DNA of 64,000 nucleotides. Origin: Leptospira dzoumogneensis. GTDB taxonomy: Bacteria; Spirochaetota; Leptospiria; Leptospirales; Leptospiraceae. The stretch lies in contig NZ_RQHS01000024.1 in assembly GCF_004770895.1 (NCBI RefSeq), forward strand, positions 62,001 to 126,000, in the 5' to 3' direction. Of the stretch, positions 20,045 through 29,554 are shown in pieces; positions within the stretch are counted from its first letter, which is position 1, and each line of letters begins with the position of its first letter. Position numbers and translations under genes: made by a program. Under the pieces are notes generated by a model. The model did no database searches. It saw only the letters and a list, made by a program, of their open reading frames with translations, and was not told the DNA's origin.

Positions 20045-20683
20045 ATGCGGATTATTCTTCTATTTATAATATTGTTTGCCGTTTCTTGTAAAACAACCTT
20101 AGAGCGTAAATATTTGCCTGAGAGTTCTTGGGATAAAAAAGAAGGAAGAGCGGAACTCTCCGATAGAGAAAGAACCGCTTATGATGTCCGAGCCTGGGAA
20201 GTTAGAGGAGAGATCTTAAAAAAAATATTAGAAGATCCTAATAATAATACGACTATATCTAAATCCAAAGAGAGCCTTTTGGAACCTGATCTGGGTTGGG
20301 ATCCGAAAGGTAAACGTGTGTTCTTGGTGGATATTCGTCCTAATACGATATACCGTCCTGTGGATACTTTAGGGGAGATCGGTATTCGGTTAGGTGAATG
20401 TGAAGGAAAGGATAAGATAGAATTTCCGTATACCTACTATTTTTTCCCCGTGGAGAATGGAGGAGGAAGAGACGGTAAAAACCAGATCACAAAACATAAA
20501 TTCGAAAACTCTAAACCTTCTTCTTCTCCTACAAAACTAAAACATAAAAATTCATATGAAGAAGAAACCAAAAAGGTTTTGGCTGCGTTCCCGGAATCCT
20601 GTTTTCAAAAAGGTCCGAATCCATTTGAAGTTCAGATTTTGGGATATGAACTTTATACTTTTAGGTTCTTATTCGAGTATTGA
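20045..20683 (+). CDS. Hypothetical lipoprotein
   Basis: 212 residues. The signal sequence M-R-I-I-L-L-F-I-I-L-F ends in A-V-S-C (Cys15). The mature part is charged, with a low-complexity K/N/S/T-rich stretch (about 150-180) and two isolated Cys (in L-G-E-C-E and E-S-C-F) that could pair. The ATG follows AGAGGA. No family recognised. It is the last gene before a 151-base repeat element that begins 7 bases after its stop. Confidence 0.75.
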   Translation: MRIILLFIILFAVSCKTTLERKYLPESSWDKKEGRAELSDRERTAYDVRAWEVRGEILKKILEDPNNNTTISKSKESLLEPDLGWDPKGKRVFLVDIRPNTIYRPVDTLGEIGIRLGECEGKDKIEFPYTYYFFPVENGGGRDGKNQITKHKFENSKPSSSPTKLKHKNSYEEETKKVLAAFPESCFQKGPNPFEVQILGYELYTFRFLFEY

Positions 20684-20689
20684 GTCGTG

Positions 20690-20840
20690 TGTTGGAACTC
20701 CAACGTAGGCTAAAGAGCGCCCCCGCCCTGCATTGGGTTTTGGGGGGAGTGGCTCGTGGGAGAGCTCCTTCCCTATTATCATATTTCCCTAAAGTTTACA
20801 ACAAAATTTCCTATGACTAATCCTTGTTGGAATTCCAACA
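20690..20840. repeat. MITE-like element, copy 1 (about 151 bp)
   Basis: A non-coding element bounded by near-identical palindromes: TGTTGGAACTCCAACG at the left and TGTTGGAATTCCAACA (20825-20840, perfect) at the right. The interior is GC-rich at first (CGCCCCCGCCCTGCAT, then GGGGGGAGTGGC, CGTGGGAGAGCTC) and AT-rich later (CATATTTCCCTAAA). The copy at 26264-26411 matches along its whole length. Both sit just after a stop codon. Confidence 0.8.
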
Positions 20841-20846
20841 TCTCGA

Positions 20847-21488
20847 TCAAATATACTGTTTCAGATACTCTTTCCCTTTTAGATGGCTCGGGTATAAAAT
20901 AGGAAATTCTACTCCAGTTCGCTTTCTCTTTCTGCGATACGCTTTGCTGGAATCAGTATAGACTTCGTATTCTGATTCTACTCTGAACAGAAGTTTTTCC
21001 CAAAATAAGAAATGATTGTCTATGAATTCTTGTCTTACGTCTTTTGCTCTGGAAGTCAAAGGGCATTTTGATTGGAATTCCTGCATGAATACAAGTCCCA
21101 CCAAAACTCCTCTCGTGTCCAAATAAGGTTCTAATGGAAAAGTCCTGCAACTGATGGAGCGGTTCTCTCTTTCACAATGAGCCACTCCCTTACATTCACA
21201 AAATGTAATTTTCCTATGATCGTATACTGCGAATTCTTTTTTTTCTTCCCTGGTCATCGGAACATATGCTTTCCATAAGTCCGTTCTTTTGGATAACATT
21301 TCGTATTCCGCTTTGTATAATGCAGGAAGTGCGTTATCCGCCTGGCAACATACAGGGATCCCGCCGTTGGAAGGTGCACATAAACTTCCACAGTTGTATT
21401 CTGTGACTTCTTCTTGAAGAAGTGTATAGTAATATTGTATTTCGTCCTCTGTTAAGGCTTTAGGGTCCGATGTCCGAGACTTCTTCAT
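20847..21488 (-). CDS. Cysteine-rich conserved hypothetical protein
   Basis: 213 residues, no signal peptide. Cysteines cluster in C-G-S-L-C (33-37), V-C-C-Q (48-49), C-E-C (97-99), H-C-E (104), S-C-R (113) and K-C-P (141), a pattern suited to binding zinc or an iron-sulphur cluster and loosely like YkgJ-type proteins. The C-terminus is basic (Y-R-R-K-R-K-R). The first 29 bases overlap the end of the upstream J-like gene, so translation is probably coupled. Metal binding is inferred only from the Cys spacing. Confidence 0.75.
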   Translation of the reverse strand: MKKSRTSDPKALTEDEIQYYYTLLQEEVTEYNCGSLCAPSNGGIPVCCQADNALPALYKAEYEMLSKRTDLWKAYVPMTREEKKEFAVYDHRKITFCECKGVAHCERENRSISCRTFPLEPYLDTRGVLVGLVFMQEFQSKCPLTSRAKDVRQEFIDNHFLFWEKLLFRVESEYEVYTDSSKAYRRKRKRTGVEFPILYPSHLKGKEYLKQYI

Positions 21489-22104
21489 TTCGCTCTACTT
21501 CTCTTTTTTTCTCTCTTATTGAGATCACTCTTTCCAGATAGAATACTCGGAACAGTGTATATGCTGTTCCCATAAACGTGCAGGAAAATAAGAGTCCCCA
21601 TCTACGATAGAAAAGGTCTGCGCTTGTGGAGAGCCAGCCGTTTTTCTGGAATACTACAAAAACGAGTGAAGAAAGTACCAATGCGGAAAAACAAGCCAGT
21701 ATAAAATATACGGTTGCTCTGAAGATCCAGAGTTTATCTTCTCTCTCGTATTTTAACATTAGGAATTGTTTGTATAATCTTTCGTATTCCTTAGGTGTGG
21801 AAATTTTTTGGACTTCGAAATATTGTTCGAATTCTTCAGGCACTCCTTCCGGGTCTGGAAGCACCAATTCATAATCTAAGGAAGAATCATAACGTTTTCG
21901 TCTGACTGGATCCGATAGATGATAATATGCTTCTGCGCCTTCTCTCAATTCCGCGTCTTTCCAAGGCACCCAGGAATGTTCTTTTAGATTTTGTACATAT
22001 TGATGAAAAGCTTCTTCCACAGCTCGGGTTGAGGCGTCTCTAGGAAGACCCAATAATACATAATAGTCCGTTTTACGGCTGAGTCCTGCTCCGGATCGAT
22101 TCAT
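21460..22104 (-). CDS. Membrane protein with degenerate J-domain
   Basis: 214 residues. Residues about 12-80 follow a DnaJ J-domain (D-Y-Y-V-L-L-G-L-P-R-D-A-S at the start, A-Y-Y-H-L-S-D-P-V-R-R-K-R-Y-D at the end), but the His-Pro-Asp loop needed to stimulate DnaK is absent; that place reads E-H-S-W-V-P-W. Two membrane segments follow (about 130-152 and 168-188) and a charged tail. It is thus a J-like adaptor rather than a working DnaK co-chaperone, by inference. It overlaps the Cys-rich gene by 29 bases. Confidence 0.8.
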   Translation of the reverse strand: MNRSGAGLSRKTDYYVLLGLPRDASTRAVEEAFHQYVQNLKEHSWVPWKDAELREGAEAYYHLSDPVRRKRYDSSLDYELVLPDPEGVPEEFEQYFEVQKISTPKEYERLYKQFLMLKYEREDKLWIFRATVYFILACFSALVLSSLVFVVFQKNGWLSTSADLFYRRWGLLFSCTFMGTAYTLFRVFYLERVISIREKKREVERNEEVSDIGP

Positions 22105-22217
22105 CTTATTCGTCTTTAGAAGAATTCTGATTATGATCCGATCCCTGCAGGAAAGGAAACTTTTTTTTAAGGTTTCGAGCGGGTTGACAGGGCCTTTACT
22201 TCTCCAAAACTGGACCT

Positions 22218-23567
22218 ATGAGCGTGCTTGAAGTAGAAAAAAAGGCCGGTAAGGTTTATATAGAGACCTATGGCTGTCAGATGAACGAATATGATTCGGG
22301 TATCGTGTCCAGTTTGATGCAAGGCGCTCAGTTTGAGACAGTTTCAGATCCGGAACTTTCCGACGTTATCTTCCTAAATACCTGCGCGATCCGTGAAAAT
22401 GCTCACGCAAAAATTTACGCCAGGCTCCAAGGTTTGGGGTATTTGAAAAAAAGAAATCCTGATCTGGTGATCGGAGTTCTCGGATGTATGGCCCAGAATC
22501 TGGGGGATGATCTTTTTCATCAGGAACTTCCTTTGGACTTGGTTGTCGGTCCTGATAATTATAGAACTCTTCCTGAACTCATCCAAACGATTCGTTCCGA
22601 TAAGCAGCCTGTTTCTTTAACACGTCTTTCTAAGATCGAAACTTATGATGAGATAGAGCCAAGAGTAGTAAACGGCATTCAGGCATTCGTCACGATCATG
22701 AGAGGCTGCAATAATTTCTGTACATTCTGCGTGGTTCCTTATACAAGAGGAAGGGAGAGAAGCAGAGATCCTCATTCTATCGTAAGAGAAACCCGGGATC
22801 TTGTTGCTCAAGGTGTAAAACAACTCACTTTGCTCGGGCAGAATGTAAACTCTTACAAGTCGGAAGGTGTCGACTTTGCCGGGCTTGTTCGACTTCTATT
22901 AGAAGAAACTGATATAGAAAGAATTCGTTTTACTTCCCCTCACCCTAAAGATTTCCCGATGCATCTTTTGGAACTTATGGCGGAGAATCCTAGATTCTGC
23001 CCTAATATTCATCTTCCATTACAATCCGGAAATACGGATGTGCTGGAGAATATGAAAAGAACTTATTCCAAAGAGGAATTTTTGGAAGTAGTGGATCAGA
23101 TCAAAACGATTGTTCCGAATGTTGGACTTACAACGGATATTATAGTAGGTTTTCCTGGAGAAACAGAAGAGCAGTTCGAAGATACTTTAGACATGGTCCG
23201 TAAAGTTGGCTTCGACATGGCATTCATGTTTAAATACTCTGAAAGAGAAGGTACTATCGCTCAGAAAAGATATCCTGACGATGTGCCTGAGGAAGTAAAA
23301 GGAGAACGTCTCACTAAGTTAGTGGATCTTCAGACTTCTATTTCTGCGGAGCAGAACAAAGCAAGGATAGGTAAAACTTTCCCGATCTTGGTAGAAGGCG
23401 CTTCCAAAAAATCTTCTAAGGAAGCTTGCGGCCGCACTCCTTGTGGAAGAATGACTGTTTTCAAATTACCGGAGAATGTTAACGTAGATTCTCTGATCGG
23501 AAAAACTGTCTCCGTTAAGATCAATTTCGCCACCAGCGCCACTCTCAAAGGAGAGGTGATAGAGTGA
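22218..23567 (+). CDS. miaB: tRNA-2-methylthio-N6-dimethylallyladenosine synthase
   Basis: 449 residues. MiaB is a radical-SAM methylthiotransferase that modifies i6A37 of tRNAs. Seen: the N-terminal UPF0004 domain with Cys20 (T-Y-G-C-Q-M-N-E), Cys56 (N-T-C-A-I-R) and Cys90 (V-L-G-C-M-A) for one 4Fe-4S cluster; the radical-SAM triad Cys164, Cys168, Cys171 (G-C-N-N-F-C-T-F-C); then P-L-Q-S-G-N and a C-terminal TRAM domain. The Q-M-N-E after the first Cys and the G-R-E-R-S-R block fit MiaB rather than RimO. A TTGACA lies 29 bases before the ATG, but no good -10 or ribosome site is visible. Confidence 0.96.
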   Translation: MSVLEVEKKAGKVYIETYGCQMNEYDSGIVSSLMQGAQFETVSDPELSDVIFLNTCAIRENAHAKIYARLQGLGYLKKRNPDLVIGVLGCMAQNLGDDLFHQELPLDLVVGPDNYRTLPELIQTIRSDKQPVSLTRLSKIETYDEIEPRVVNGIQAFVTIMRGCNNFCTFCVVPYTRGRERSRDPHSIVRETRDLVAQGVKQLTLLGQNVNSYKSEGVDFAGLVRLLLEETDIERIRFTSPHPKDFPMHLLELMAENPRFCPNIHLPLQSGNTDVLENMKRTYSKEEFLEVVDQIKTIVPNVGLTTDIIVGFPGETEEQFEDTLDMVRKVGFDMAFMFKYSEREGTIAQKRYPDDVPEEVKGERLTKLVDLQTSISAEQNKARIGKTFPILVEGASKKSSKEACGRTPCGRMTVFKLPENVNVDSLIGKTVSVKINFATSATLKGEVIE

Positions 23568-25345
23568 AGAAGAGCTCCCGTGCTTCGGGAGGCGATTCCT
23601 CTCCTAAGAAAAAAAAGTCCGAGGCGGTGCATCGGACTGATACGACGGGTTTTGGAACGGAAGCCGCCGGAAAAGTAGCGGCAGGAAAGGACTTACGTTC
23701 GGTAAGAGTGCATAACGTTTCGGACCTTCCTCCAGGTTTTTTTGTTCATACGGATAGAGAGAGGTTCTGGAGATGGCTTCCCATCTTGGATCGATACATT
23801 CTTTCCGAAATTATTCCTTCTTTTTTGGTCGCACTTTTATTTTTCACAAGTATCTATATGGCCATTGCACTTAAAAGTATGATCGGCCTTTTTGTGGGGA
23901 AGGGTGTGGACCCTTTCCGACTTTTGGATTATTTCGGATATCTATTGGGGAATATTCTCCCTACAACTGCACCTCTCGCTTGTTTGATGAGCGGTGTCAT
24001 GGCAGCGGGAAGACTTTCCGGTGATTCAGAGATCACTGCAATTCGTTCTGCTGGAATTGGATTTTCCCGGATTTACGTAGTGTTCGTAGGATTCGGCGTA
24101 TTCTTAGCCGCTATCGTTGCCTTCTTGTGCTTCTACCTTTCTCCCATCAATACTCGAAAAATGACCGAGTTCAATAAATGGGTTTTGGCTTATAATCCTC
24201 TTCTCGCGTTAACTCCTGGACAGTTTGCGGGAGACCAAGTGCAGAATGCGGGCTCCGAAAAAGCGATCGCGATGTATACGGAAGGCGTAAATGCAAAAAC
24301 CGGAGAACTTTCCGGAGTTCAGATCCGAGAATGGACGGTGTTCATTCCACAAAACCAAGATCCATTTCTGCTTTCTGTGGGGGCCGCGAGTCGTCCTATT
24401 CAATTAGGAGAATCTTATATTACACAAATCATCTCCGCAAAAAAGGGAACATTGGTGGAGAAGAAGGGGCCTGACGGTGAATTCGAAAAATCCATTCGAT
24501 TGAAAGATGCTTGGATCTTAGAATGGGACAGAGCCAAACAGCAATTTTCGGTCGGCGATCTTCGAAAAGGGGAGATGGATTATAATATTCCGAAAACCGA
24601 AGAGAAAAAAAGCCTAGTTATCAATGTGGATCCCGGTTCTTTCACTCTTTGGACACTGATCGATATCCGGGATAATATAAAAGCGGGAAGATTGGAAAAG
24701 ATTCCAGGACTTGAAATTTTGCAAGAGATGGGAATTCCTTCGGATGGATCTGAAAATTTAAAAGACAGAGTTTTACGTTTACAATTTGAATTGCCGAAGA
24801 TTATGGAGGATCCTACAATTTCGGATGCTCAGAAATCTCAAAGTGTTACTATCGTTCTTCAGCTGACTACTTTATTAAAAGAGGCCAAAAAAAGAGTCTC
24901 TCAATTCGATGTAGAGATCCAGAGAAGATACGTGATCCCTGTTTCCTGTATTATTTTTTCCTTAGTTTCCTTACCTTTAGGTCTTGTAGTAAAACGTTCC
25001 GGAAAAGGGATGAGTTTTACAATGGCGGTCGTCTTGATCATAGTGTATTGGGCGCTTTTCACATTCGGATCGAATATTTCTGAAAATTCAAAATTTCCGG
25101 TTTGGATAGGACCTTGGAGTGGGAACATTGCGATTTCGATCATTGGTTCGGTTGTTATGTTAAAACGAACCGATATGCGTTTTCCGCCAGCTGTAGTAAA
25201 TTTCTTTCAAATCCTTGCTAAGTTCTTTTCCCCAATTGCCCGTGTTTTTGCCCGGATACAAGGACCCCTTTCTTCCCTAAAAACAAAATTGACAGAGGGA
25301 CTCAAAAAATTATCCTTATGGAGAAATCGAGAAAATCGATACTGA
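23564..25345 (+). CDS. LptF/LptG-family permease (YjgP/YjgQ)
   Basis: 593 residues from a GTG in a 4-base GTGA overlap with the miaB stop. After a charged N-terminal extension of about 70 residues come membrane segments near 80-105, 125-150 and 165-190, a large periplasmic jellyroll-like domain (about 200-450) and three further membrane segments (about 455-545). This is the layout of LptF/LptG, which with LptB forms the ABC transporter that extracts lipopolysaccharide from the inner membrane. The N-terminal extension and a basic C-terminal tail are additions to the usual 360-residue protein. Whether it is F or G cannot be told. Confidence 0.88.
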   Translation: MKKSSRASGGDSSPKKKKSEAVHRTDTTGFGTEAAGKVAAGKDLRSVRVHNVSDLPPGFFVHTDRERFWRWLPILDRYILSEIIPSFLVALLFFTSIYMAIALKSMIGLFVGKGVDPFRLLDYFGYLLGNILPTTAPLACLMSGVMAAGRLSGDSEITAIRSAGIGFSRIYVVFVGFGVFLAAIVAFLCFYLSPINTRKMTEFNKWVLAYNPLLALTPGQFAGDQVQNAGSEKAIAMYTEGVNAKTGELSGVQIREWTVFIPQNQDPFLLSVGAASRPIQLGESYITQIISAKKGTLVEKKGPDGEFEKSIRLKDAWILEWDRAKQQFSVGDLRKGEMDYNIPKTEEKKSLVINVDPGSFTLWTLIDIRDNIKAGRLEKIPGLEILQEMGIPSDGSENLKDRVLRLQFELPKIMEDPTISDAQKSQSVTIVLQLTTLLKEAKKRVSQFDVEIQRRYVIPVSCIIFSLVSLPLGLVVKRSGKGMSFTMAVVLIIVYWALFTFGSNISENSKFPVWIGPWSGNIAISIIGSVVMLKRTDMRFPPAVVNFFQILAKFFSPIARVFARIQGPLSSLKTKLTEGLKKLSLWRNRENRY

Positions 25346-25419
25346 TTTCCGTTTTTTAGAAGGACGGGATCTGCTTTCAGCGTCCTATGTATGACGTCGA
25401 GTAAGGGGGAGAGTCGGCC

Positions 25420-26256
25420 TTGAAAACCGCGAATATTTGGCACATAACTTCCGGAGCTGAATTCCCCGTACATATATGGAAACATCCGAGAATTAATATC
25501 GAACTTCGTAAGGTCCAATTAAAGGACTATAGATCGATAGAATTGGATGCTCAGGATATCAACGTATTCTATGTGAATACGAACCTGAAAGAATGGACAG
25601 ACATTAAGGACGATTTTTTAAAACGTTTTGAACTTCATCCGTTCGTTGCGCTTACCATAATTTCCTCTCCTGAGGCGGAAGAGATCTATAATAAACTTTC
25701 CCCTAAGGGTAAAACTGAAGTTTTAGAATACCCTGTCCAGCCCAGATCTTTAAGGATCATTTTGGATAGAGTGATCCAGACTGAATTTTTCAAAATGGTG
25801 GCTAACGAGATCGGGAATAGCTGCCTGGCAAACGTAGGATTTTTTGAGGGAGTTTTCGAACTCGCTAACAAAGAATATAAAGATACTCACAAAGCGAATG
25901 CCGCTCTTCACGCGATCCTTGAGTTCGAAGCAAAGATTAAAAAGAACAACGAAGATATTAATAAAGCGATCGAAAGAGTGAACGAACTCAAGAACCAAGA
26001 GCTTCTTACACTTCACGAAAGACTGAAAGTTTCCGAGATCATAGACAATCTCAAAACTATGGAATTAAAACATGCGCTTGAGTTGAAAAAAGCAACTGAA
26101 AGGGCCTTGGAATATTCCAGTATAGAAGAGATCGAAATGAAAAATATCCTCGAAGCTCATACCAAACTATTCGAATACACTGAGCAAGAAATCAAAGATC
26201 TAGTTGAAGAAAATAAACGTCTTAGAAAAGAACTAGGACTTCCTGAGAATAATTAG
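25420..26256 (+). CDS. Conserved protein: receiver-like N-terminus plus coiled coil
   Basis: 278 residues from TTG 25420, which has a strong GGGGGAG site upstream. The first about 120 residues alternate strands and helices in a way that resembles a response-regulator receiver (I-N-V-F-Y-V-N-T, then V-A-L-T-I-I-S-S-P, then E-V-L-E-Y-P-V-Q-P), but I see no clear phospho-acceptor Asp cluster. From about 180 to the end it is heptad-rich coiled coil. No enzyme motif. A degenerate receiver that works by oligomerising is plausible, not shown. The second 148-bp repeat copy starts 8 bases after the stop. Confidence 0.72.
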   Translation: MKTANIWHITSGAEFPVHIWKHPRINIELRKVQLKDYRSIELDAQDINVFYVNTNLKEWTDIKDDFLKRFELHPFVALTIISSPEAEEIYNKLSPKGKTEVLEYPVQPRSLRIILDRVIQTEFFKMVANEIGNSCLANVGFFEGVFELANKEYKDTHKANAALHAILEFEAKIKKNNEDINKAIERVNELKNQELLTLHERLKVSEIIDNLKTMELKHALELKKATERALEYSSIEEIEMKNILEAHTKLFEYTEQEIKDLVEENKRLRKELGLPENN

Positions 26257-26263
26257 AACTGAA

Positions 26264-26411
26264 CGTTGGAATTCCAACGCGGGGTTAAAGGGCGCCCCCG
26301 CCCTGCATAGGGAGGGGGGAGTGGCCCGTGGGAGAGCTCATTCCTAATATCACATTTCCCTAAAACTTACAATAGAATTTTCTACCGCCAATCTTTGTTG
26401 GAATTCCAACA
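26264..26411. repeat. MITE-like element, copy 2 (about 148 bp)
   Basis: Homologous to 20690-20840. It is bounded by perfect palindromes CGTTGGAATTCCAACG (26264-26279) and TGTTGGAATTCCAACA (26396-26411). The middle keeps GGCGCCCCCGCCCTGCAT, GGGGGGAGTGGC, CGTGGGAGAGCTC and CACATTTCCCTAAAA. It has no coding capacity of note. Confidence 0.8.
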
Positions 26412-26453
26412 TAAGCGGACCTTTTTCTCTTGGCCGCCATAGTTTTCCCTGAA

Positions 26454-27260
26454 TCATTCTCTCGCAAACAATTCCAAAACTTTTTTGAATTCGTAGGAGT
26501 TCCTACCGTAGGCTTTTTCCGCGTATAAGATCCCGTGTTTCTTTCTTCTATCTTTATAATAATCCATACCTTCCGGATGGCCAGACTTCTTAGCCGATAA
26601 ATAAAGCCTTTCATAACAGTGAGATAAAATGCGATGAGGCTCCGCTTCGTCGTTAAACTTAGGATCTAAGGAAATATACTTTTCCAGGAACTCCGCAGAC
26701 TGGTTGAAGTTTTTCAGAGCATACTGGTGCTTAATAAATTCCCTATAAACTCCGGCCTGCAATTCGAGGAAAGATTCAGATTTTCTAATATTAGGATTTG
26801 CGATCTTATCCAGATTTTTCATTGCGAGAGAAAGATTTTTGACCGAATCCAATCTTGCCTTGGTTAATTCTCTGTTCCAAACTCTTTCTGCGTTTTCCAA
26901 CCTGCTCTTTCTTTGCCAAGGGAATCTTTCCGAATCTAAAACCTTACCTTCTTCTTTTTCCCTTTTGGATTTAATACCATCCGAAACTTTTCTGAAACCG
27001 TCCAAGGCGGCGGAGAAGTATTCTTCCGTTTTTTCTAGAGCCTGTTTGGAATTTCCTTCTGAAAAATCTCCTAATAGATCTATATCTTTAAATTCATTCG
27101 GATCGTCGCTCCAAGGACCTTCTTTTGCGGATTCTGGGATCAAGATCTCCAGTTTTTTGGGGCGATCATGAGGATCTTCTTGGGAAAATAGATAGGAAGA
27201 CGAGGCGAACAGTGCGAATAAGAACAAGGATCTTAAGCATGAAAGCTTAACGAGTTTCAT
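26454..27260 (-). CDS. Exported helical protein, possibly FcpA-like
   Basis: I use the ATG at 27260 (268 residues) because it begins exactly at a signal peptide (M-K-L-V-K-L-S-C-L-R-S-L-F-L-F, cleaved after Y-L-F-S-Q or nearby); the open frame upstream to 27404 runs into the mgsA start. The mature protein is almost all helical with TPR-like pairs (Q-S-A-E-F-L-E-K-Y-I-S-L-D-P-K-F and H-R-I-L-S-H-C-Y-E-R-L). Size, export and helical character are like leptospiral flagellar-coiling protein FcpA, but this comes from memory and is not certain. A copy of the GTAGGAxxTCCTAC palindrome lies inside the coding frame near the C-terminus. Confidence 0.75.
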   Translation of the reverse strand: MKLVKLSCLRSLFLFALFASSSYLFSQEDPHDRPKKLEILIPESAKEGPWSDDPNEFKDIDLLGDFSEGNSKQALEKTEEYFSAALDGFRKVSDGIKSKREKEEGKVLDSERFPWQRKSRLENAERVWNRELTKARLDSVKNLSLAMKNLDKIANPNIRKSESFLELQAGVYREFIKHQYALKNFNQSAEFLEKYISLDPKFNDEAEPHRILSHCYERLYLSAKKSGHPEGMDYYKDRRKKHGILYAEKAYGRNSYEFKKVLELFARE

Positions 27261-27353
27261 TAGCACTAGGATCGGGAAAGCACTCCGAGAGATAAACCAT
27301 AAAAATGGTTTCAATAGGAAAGCCTTCCGATGAATTTGATTTAGGAGCAGAAT

Positions 27354-27800
27354 ATGCAAGGCCCCGAAGTCCCGAAAACGAAACGTATCGTGCTTATCGC
27401 ACATGATAATAAAAAAGAAGATCTAGTGGAATGGGTGCAACTGCATAAGGATATACTTTCCAAACATCATCTTTATGCAACAGGGACCACCGGAAAGATC
27501 GTCCATGAAAAAACGGATCTGCCAGTTCATAGATTTTTATCCGGACCGCTCGGCGGGGACCAACAGATCGGCGCAAAGATCGTAGACGGGGAGATAGATG
27601 TGGTAATCTTCTTCTGGGATCCATTGACCGCTCAGCCTCATGATCCGGATGTTAAGGCGCTTTTGAGAATTGCAGTACTTTATAATATTCCAATAGCGAA
27701 TAATAGAAGGTCCGCTGATTATTTGATCTCTTCCGACCTTCTTGCCACTTCTTATAAAAAAACCACAATTGATTATAATACGGGACTTCCTATCTATTGA
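27354..27800 (+). CDS. mgsA: Methylglyoxal synthase
   Basis: 148 residues, the usual size. MgsA converts dihydroxyacetone phosphate to methylglyoxal and phosphate, bypassing lower glycolysis when phosphate is scarce. Seen: I-A-H-D-N-K-K near the start, T-G-T-T-G (phosphate-binding), S-G-P-L-G-G-D-Q-Q-I-G with catalytic Asp, and F-F-W-D-P-L-T-A-Q-P-H-D-P-D-V-K. The ATG has AGGAG eight bases upstream. It is divergent from the exported helical protein. A VOC/glyoxalase-like gene occurs 20 kb away at 47450, but no link is shown. Confidence 0.96.
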   Translation: MQGPEVPKTKRIVLIAHDNKKEDLVEWVQLHKDILSKHHLYATGTTGKIVHEKTDLPVHRFLSGPLGGDQQIGAKIVDGEIDVVIFFWDPLTAQPHDPDVKALLRIAVLYNIPIANNRRSADYLISSDLLATSYKKTTIDYNTGLPIY

Positions 27801-27875
27801 TCGTAATGGCGTATCACTTTCAATTTTTGGAAAGGGATATTTATCCGAACTTCTACTGATATAAATCTCATGGTT

Positions 27876-29072
27876 TCACTCCCAGGATCCGAAAGGATCC
27901 CTAAAGTTTTTCCATTTAGAAGGTCCGGCTAAATATTCCTTTTCCGTAAGAAGGCAAGAATCGAGTAATTGAATCATTCTCTCTTTGTCCAAATTTTGGC
28001 CGATCAATACTAATTCTTGTCTTCTATCTCCGTAAGGTTCTTCCCAAATAGATTCGATCTCTTTTCTGAATTCAATGTCACCAGACCATTGTGATCTGTC
28101 GGTTGCCGACCACCATTGCCCTGCGATTTCTGTTCTACAAGATGCACCCGCCTGAGACCAGAGCCCGGCCCATTGCATACGAGTCGCCAACCAGAAAAAT
28201 CCTTTAGAGCGGATTACTCCGTCCCATTCGGATTCTATCGCTTGGTAGAATCTTTCCGGATGAAAAGGCCTTCTTGCCTTGTATACGAAACTCGAAATCC
28301 CGTATTCTTCAGTTTCCGATTTATGGTTTCCCCTGAGTTCCTGTAGCCATCCCGGACTTTCTGCAGCCTTTTCAAAATCGAAAAGACCGGTATTTAGGAT
28401 CTTAGGAACTGGGACTTTTCCTTCCGATATCGGGAATAATTTAGCTCTTGAATTCAATTTTCTTAATATTAGAAGAAGTTTTTTCAACTCTTCTTCAGAT
28501 ATTAAATCCGTCTTGTTTACTAGGATGATATCCGAAAATTCGATTTGGTCTACTAGAAGGTCTGAGATATTTCTATCATCGGATTCATTCAAGGCTAAAT
28601 TTCGATCCGACAAGTCTTCCGAAGAGGAATAATCCTTCAGAAAATTATACGCATCAACTACCGTTACCATAGTATCCAGTTCTGCAAAGTCGGAGAGGCT
28701 ATTCCCTTGTTCGTCGCTGAATGTGAACGTTTCTGCGATGGGGAGAGGTTCGGAAATCCCGGTAGATTCTATCAATAGATAATCGAATTTTTTTTCGGAA
28801 GCTAAACGTCTTATTTCCAGAAGAAGATCTTCACGAAGGGTGCAGCAGATACATCCGTTCGACATTTCGACTAACTTTTCTTCCGTTCTTACTAAATCAG
28901 CTCCGCCGTTTTTGATAATAGAGGCGTCTATATTAATCTCGCTCATGTCGTTAACTATCACGGCGACTTTAAGACCCTCTCGATTTTTGAGCACATGATT
29001 TAATACCGAGGTTTTACCGGCGCCCAAAAAGCCGGACAATACGGTGGTAGGGAGTTTTTTCTCCTGTTTCAT
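27876..29072 (-). CDS. COG0523/CobW-family metal-chaperone GTPase
   Basis: 398 residues. N-terminal G3E GTPase with Walker A G-F-L-G-A-G-K-T (14-21), the metal-binding G-C-I-C-C (73-77), E-S-T-G-I-S-E-P and N-K-T-D; C-terminal CobW_C domain from about 260. Members with C-x-C-C deliver zinc or other metals to client enzymes and are often under Zur control. The gene is last in a run on the minus strand after a Cys-rich lipoprotein and a TonB-dependent receptor, which supports a metal-acquisition role. Zinc is my favoured metal by family precedent; cobalt or iron cannot be excluded. Confidence 0.9.
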   Translation of the reverse strand: MKQEKKLPTTVLSGFLGAGKTSVLNHVLKNREGLKVAVIVNDMSEINIDASIIKNGGADLVRTEEKLVEMSNGCICCTLREDLLLEIRRLASEKKFDYLLIESTGISEPLPIAETFTFSDEQGNSLSDFAELDTMVTVVDAYNFLKDYSSSEDLSDRNLALNESDDRNISDLLVDQIEFSDIILVNKTDLISEEELKKLLLILRKLNSRAKLFPISEGKVPVPKILNTGLFDFEKAAESPGWLQELRGNHKSETEEYGISSFVYKARRPFHPERFYQAIESEWDGVIRSKGFFWLATRMQWAGLWSQAGASCRTEIAGQWWSATDRSQWSGDIEFRKEIESIWEEPYGDRRQELVLIGQNLDKERMIQLLDSCLLTEKEYLAGPSKWKNFRDPFGSWE

Positions 29073-29152
29073 ATAATGATGATCCTGTTAGATCCCCGTC
29101 GATTGCCGGGGATCGGTTCTATTGGCTAAGATAAAAGGGGAATTTATCCCTA

Positions 29153-29554
29153 TTATTTACCTTCTTCTGTAAACGCTGCCCTATATGCTTCCGGAGGGCA
29201 GGTTAGATAACTACAGGAATAAGAATCGGAAGACGCCTGGGCCCAAGTCCCTAATTCCACCAACTCATCACAGGAAATTTTATAAGAATTCGATTTACCC
29301 TTACCGGAAGGAATACCTGCGCAGGAAAAAAAAGGGATCTGTTTATAGCAGGAACAGTTTCCTTCGAAAGCCCTCGTATCCGAACAATAAACACAGTCGG
29401 ATCTTTGATTTCCGTTTAATGCAGCGGAGATCAACGATTGATTTTGATAATCTTCCTTCTCCTTTTTCGTTTGTGGGTCGGAAGAACAGAAAGAAAATAA
29501 TAATATTATAAATATATAAATCGATAAGTGTCTGAAATCCATAAAATTCCTCAT
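29153..29554 (-). CDS. Small cysteine-rich lipoprotein, TonB-receptor partner
   Basis: 133 residues. A hydrophobic leader ends in L-L-F-S-F-C-S-S (Cys23), a lipobox. The mature part has nine further cysteines in tight pairs (C-V-Y-C, C-S-C, C-P-P and others). The ATG forms a 4-base ATGA overlap with the TonB-receptor stop, so the two are translated together. A surface or periplasmic metal-binding or receptor-assisting role is suggested by position and Cys content; no family was recognised. Confidence 0.78.
   Translation of the reverse strand: MRNFMDFRHLSIYIFIILLFSFCSSDPQTKKEKEDYQNQSLISAALNGNQRSDCVYCSDTRAFEGNCSCYKQIPFFSCAGIPSGKGKSNSYKISCDELVELGTWAQASSDSYSCSYLTCPPEAYRAAFTEEGK

Noticed and set aside
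22184..22217. TTGACA before miaB as a promoter giving a leaderless transcript
   Set aside because: No acceptable -10 hexamer lies 16-18 bases downstream.
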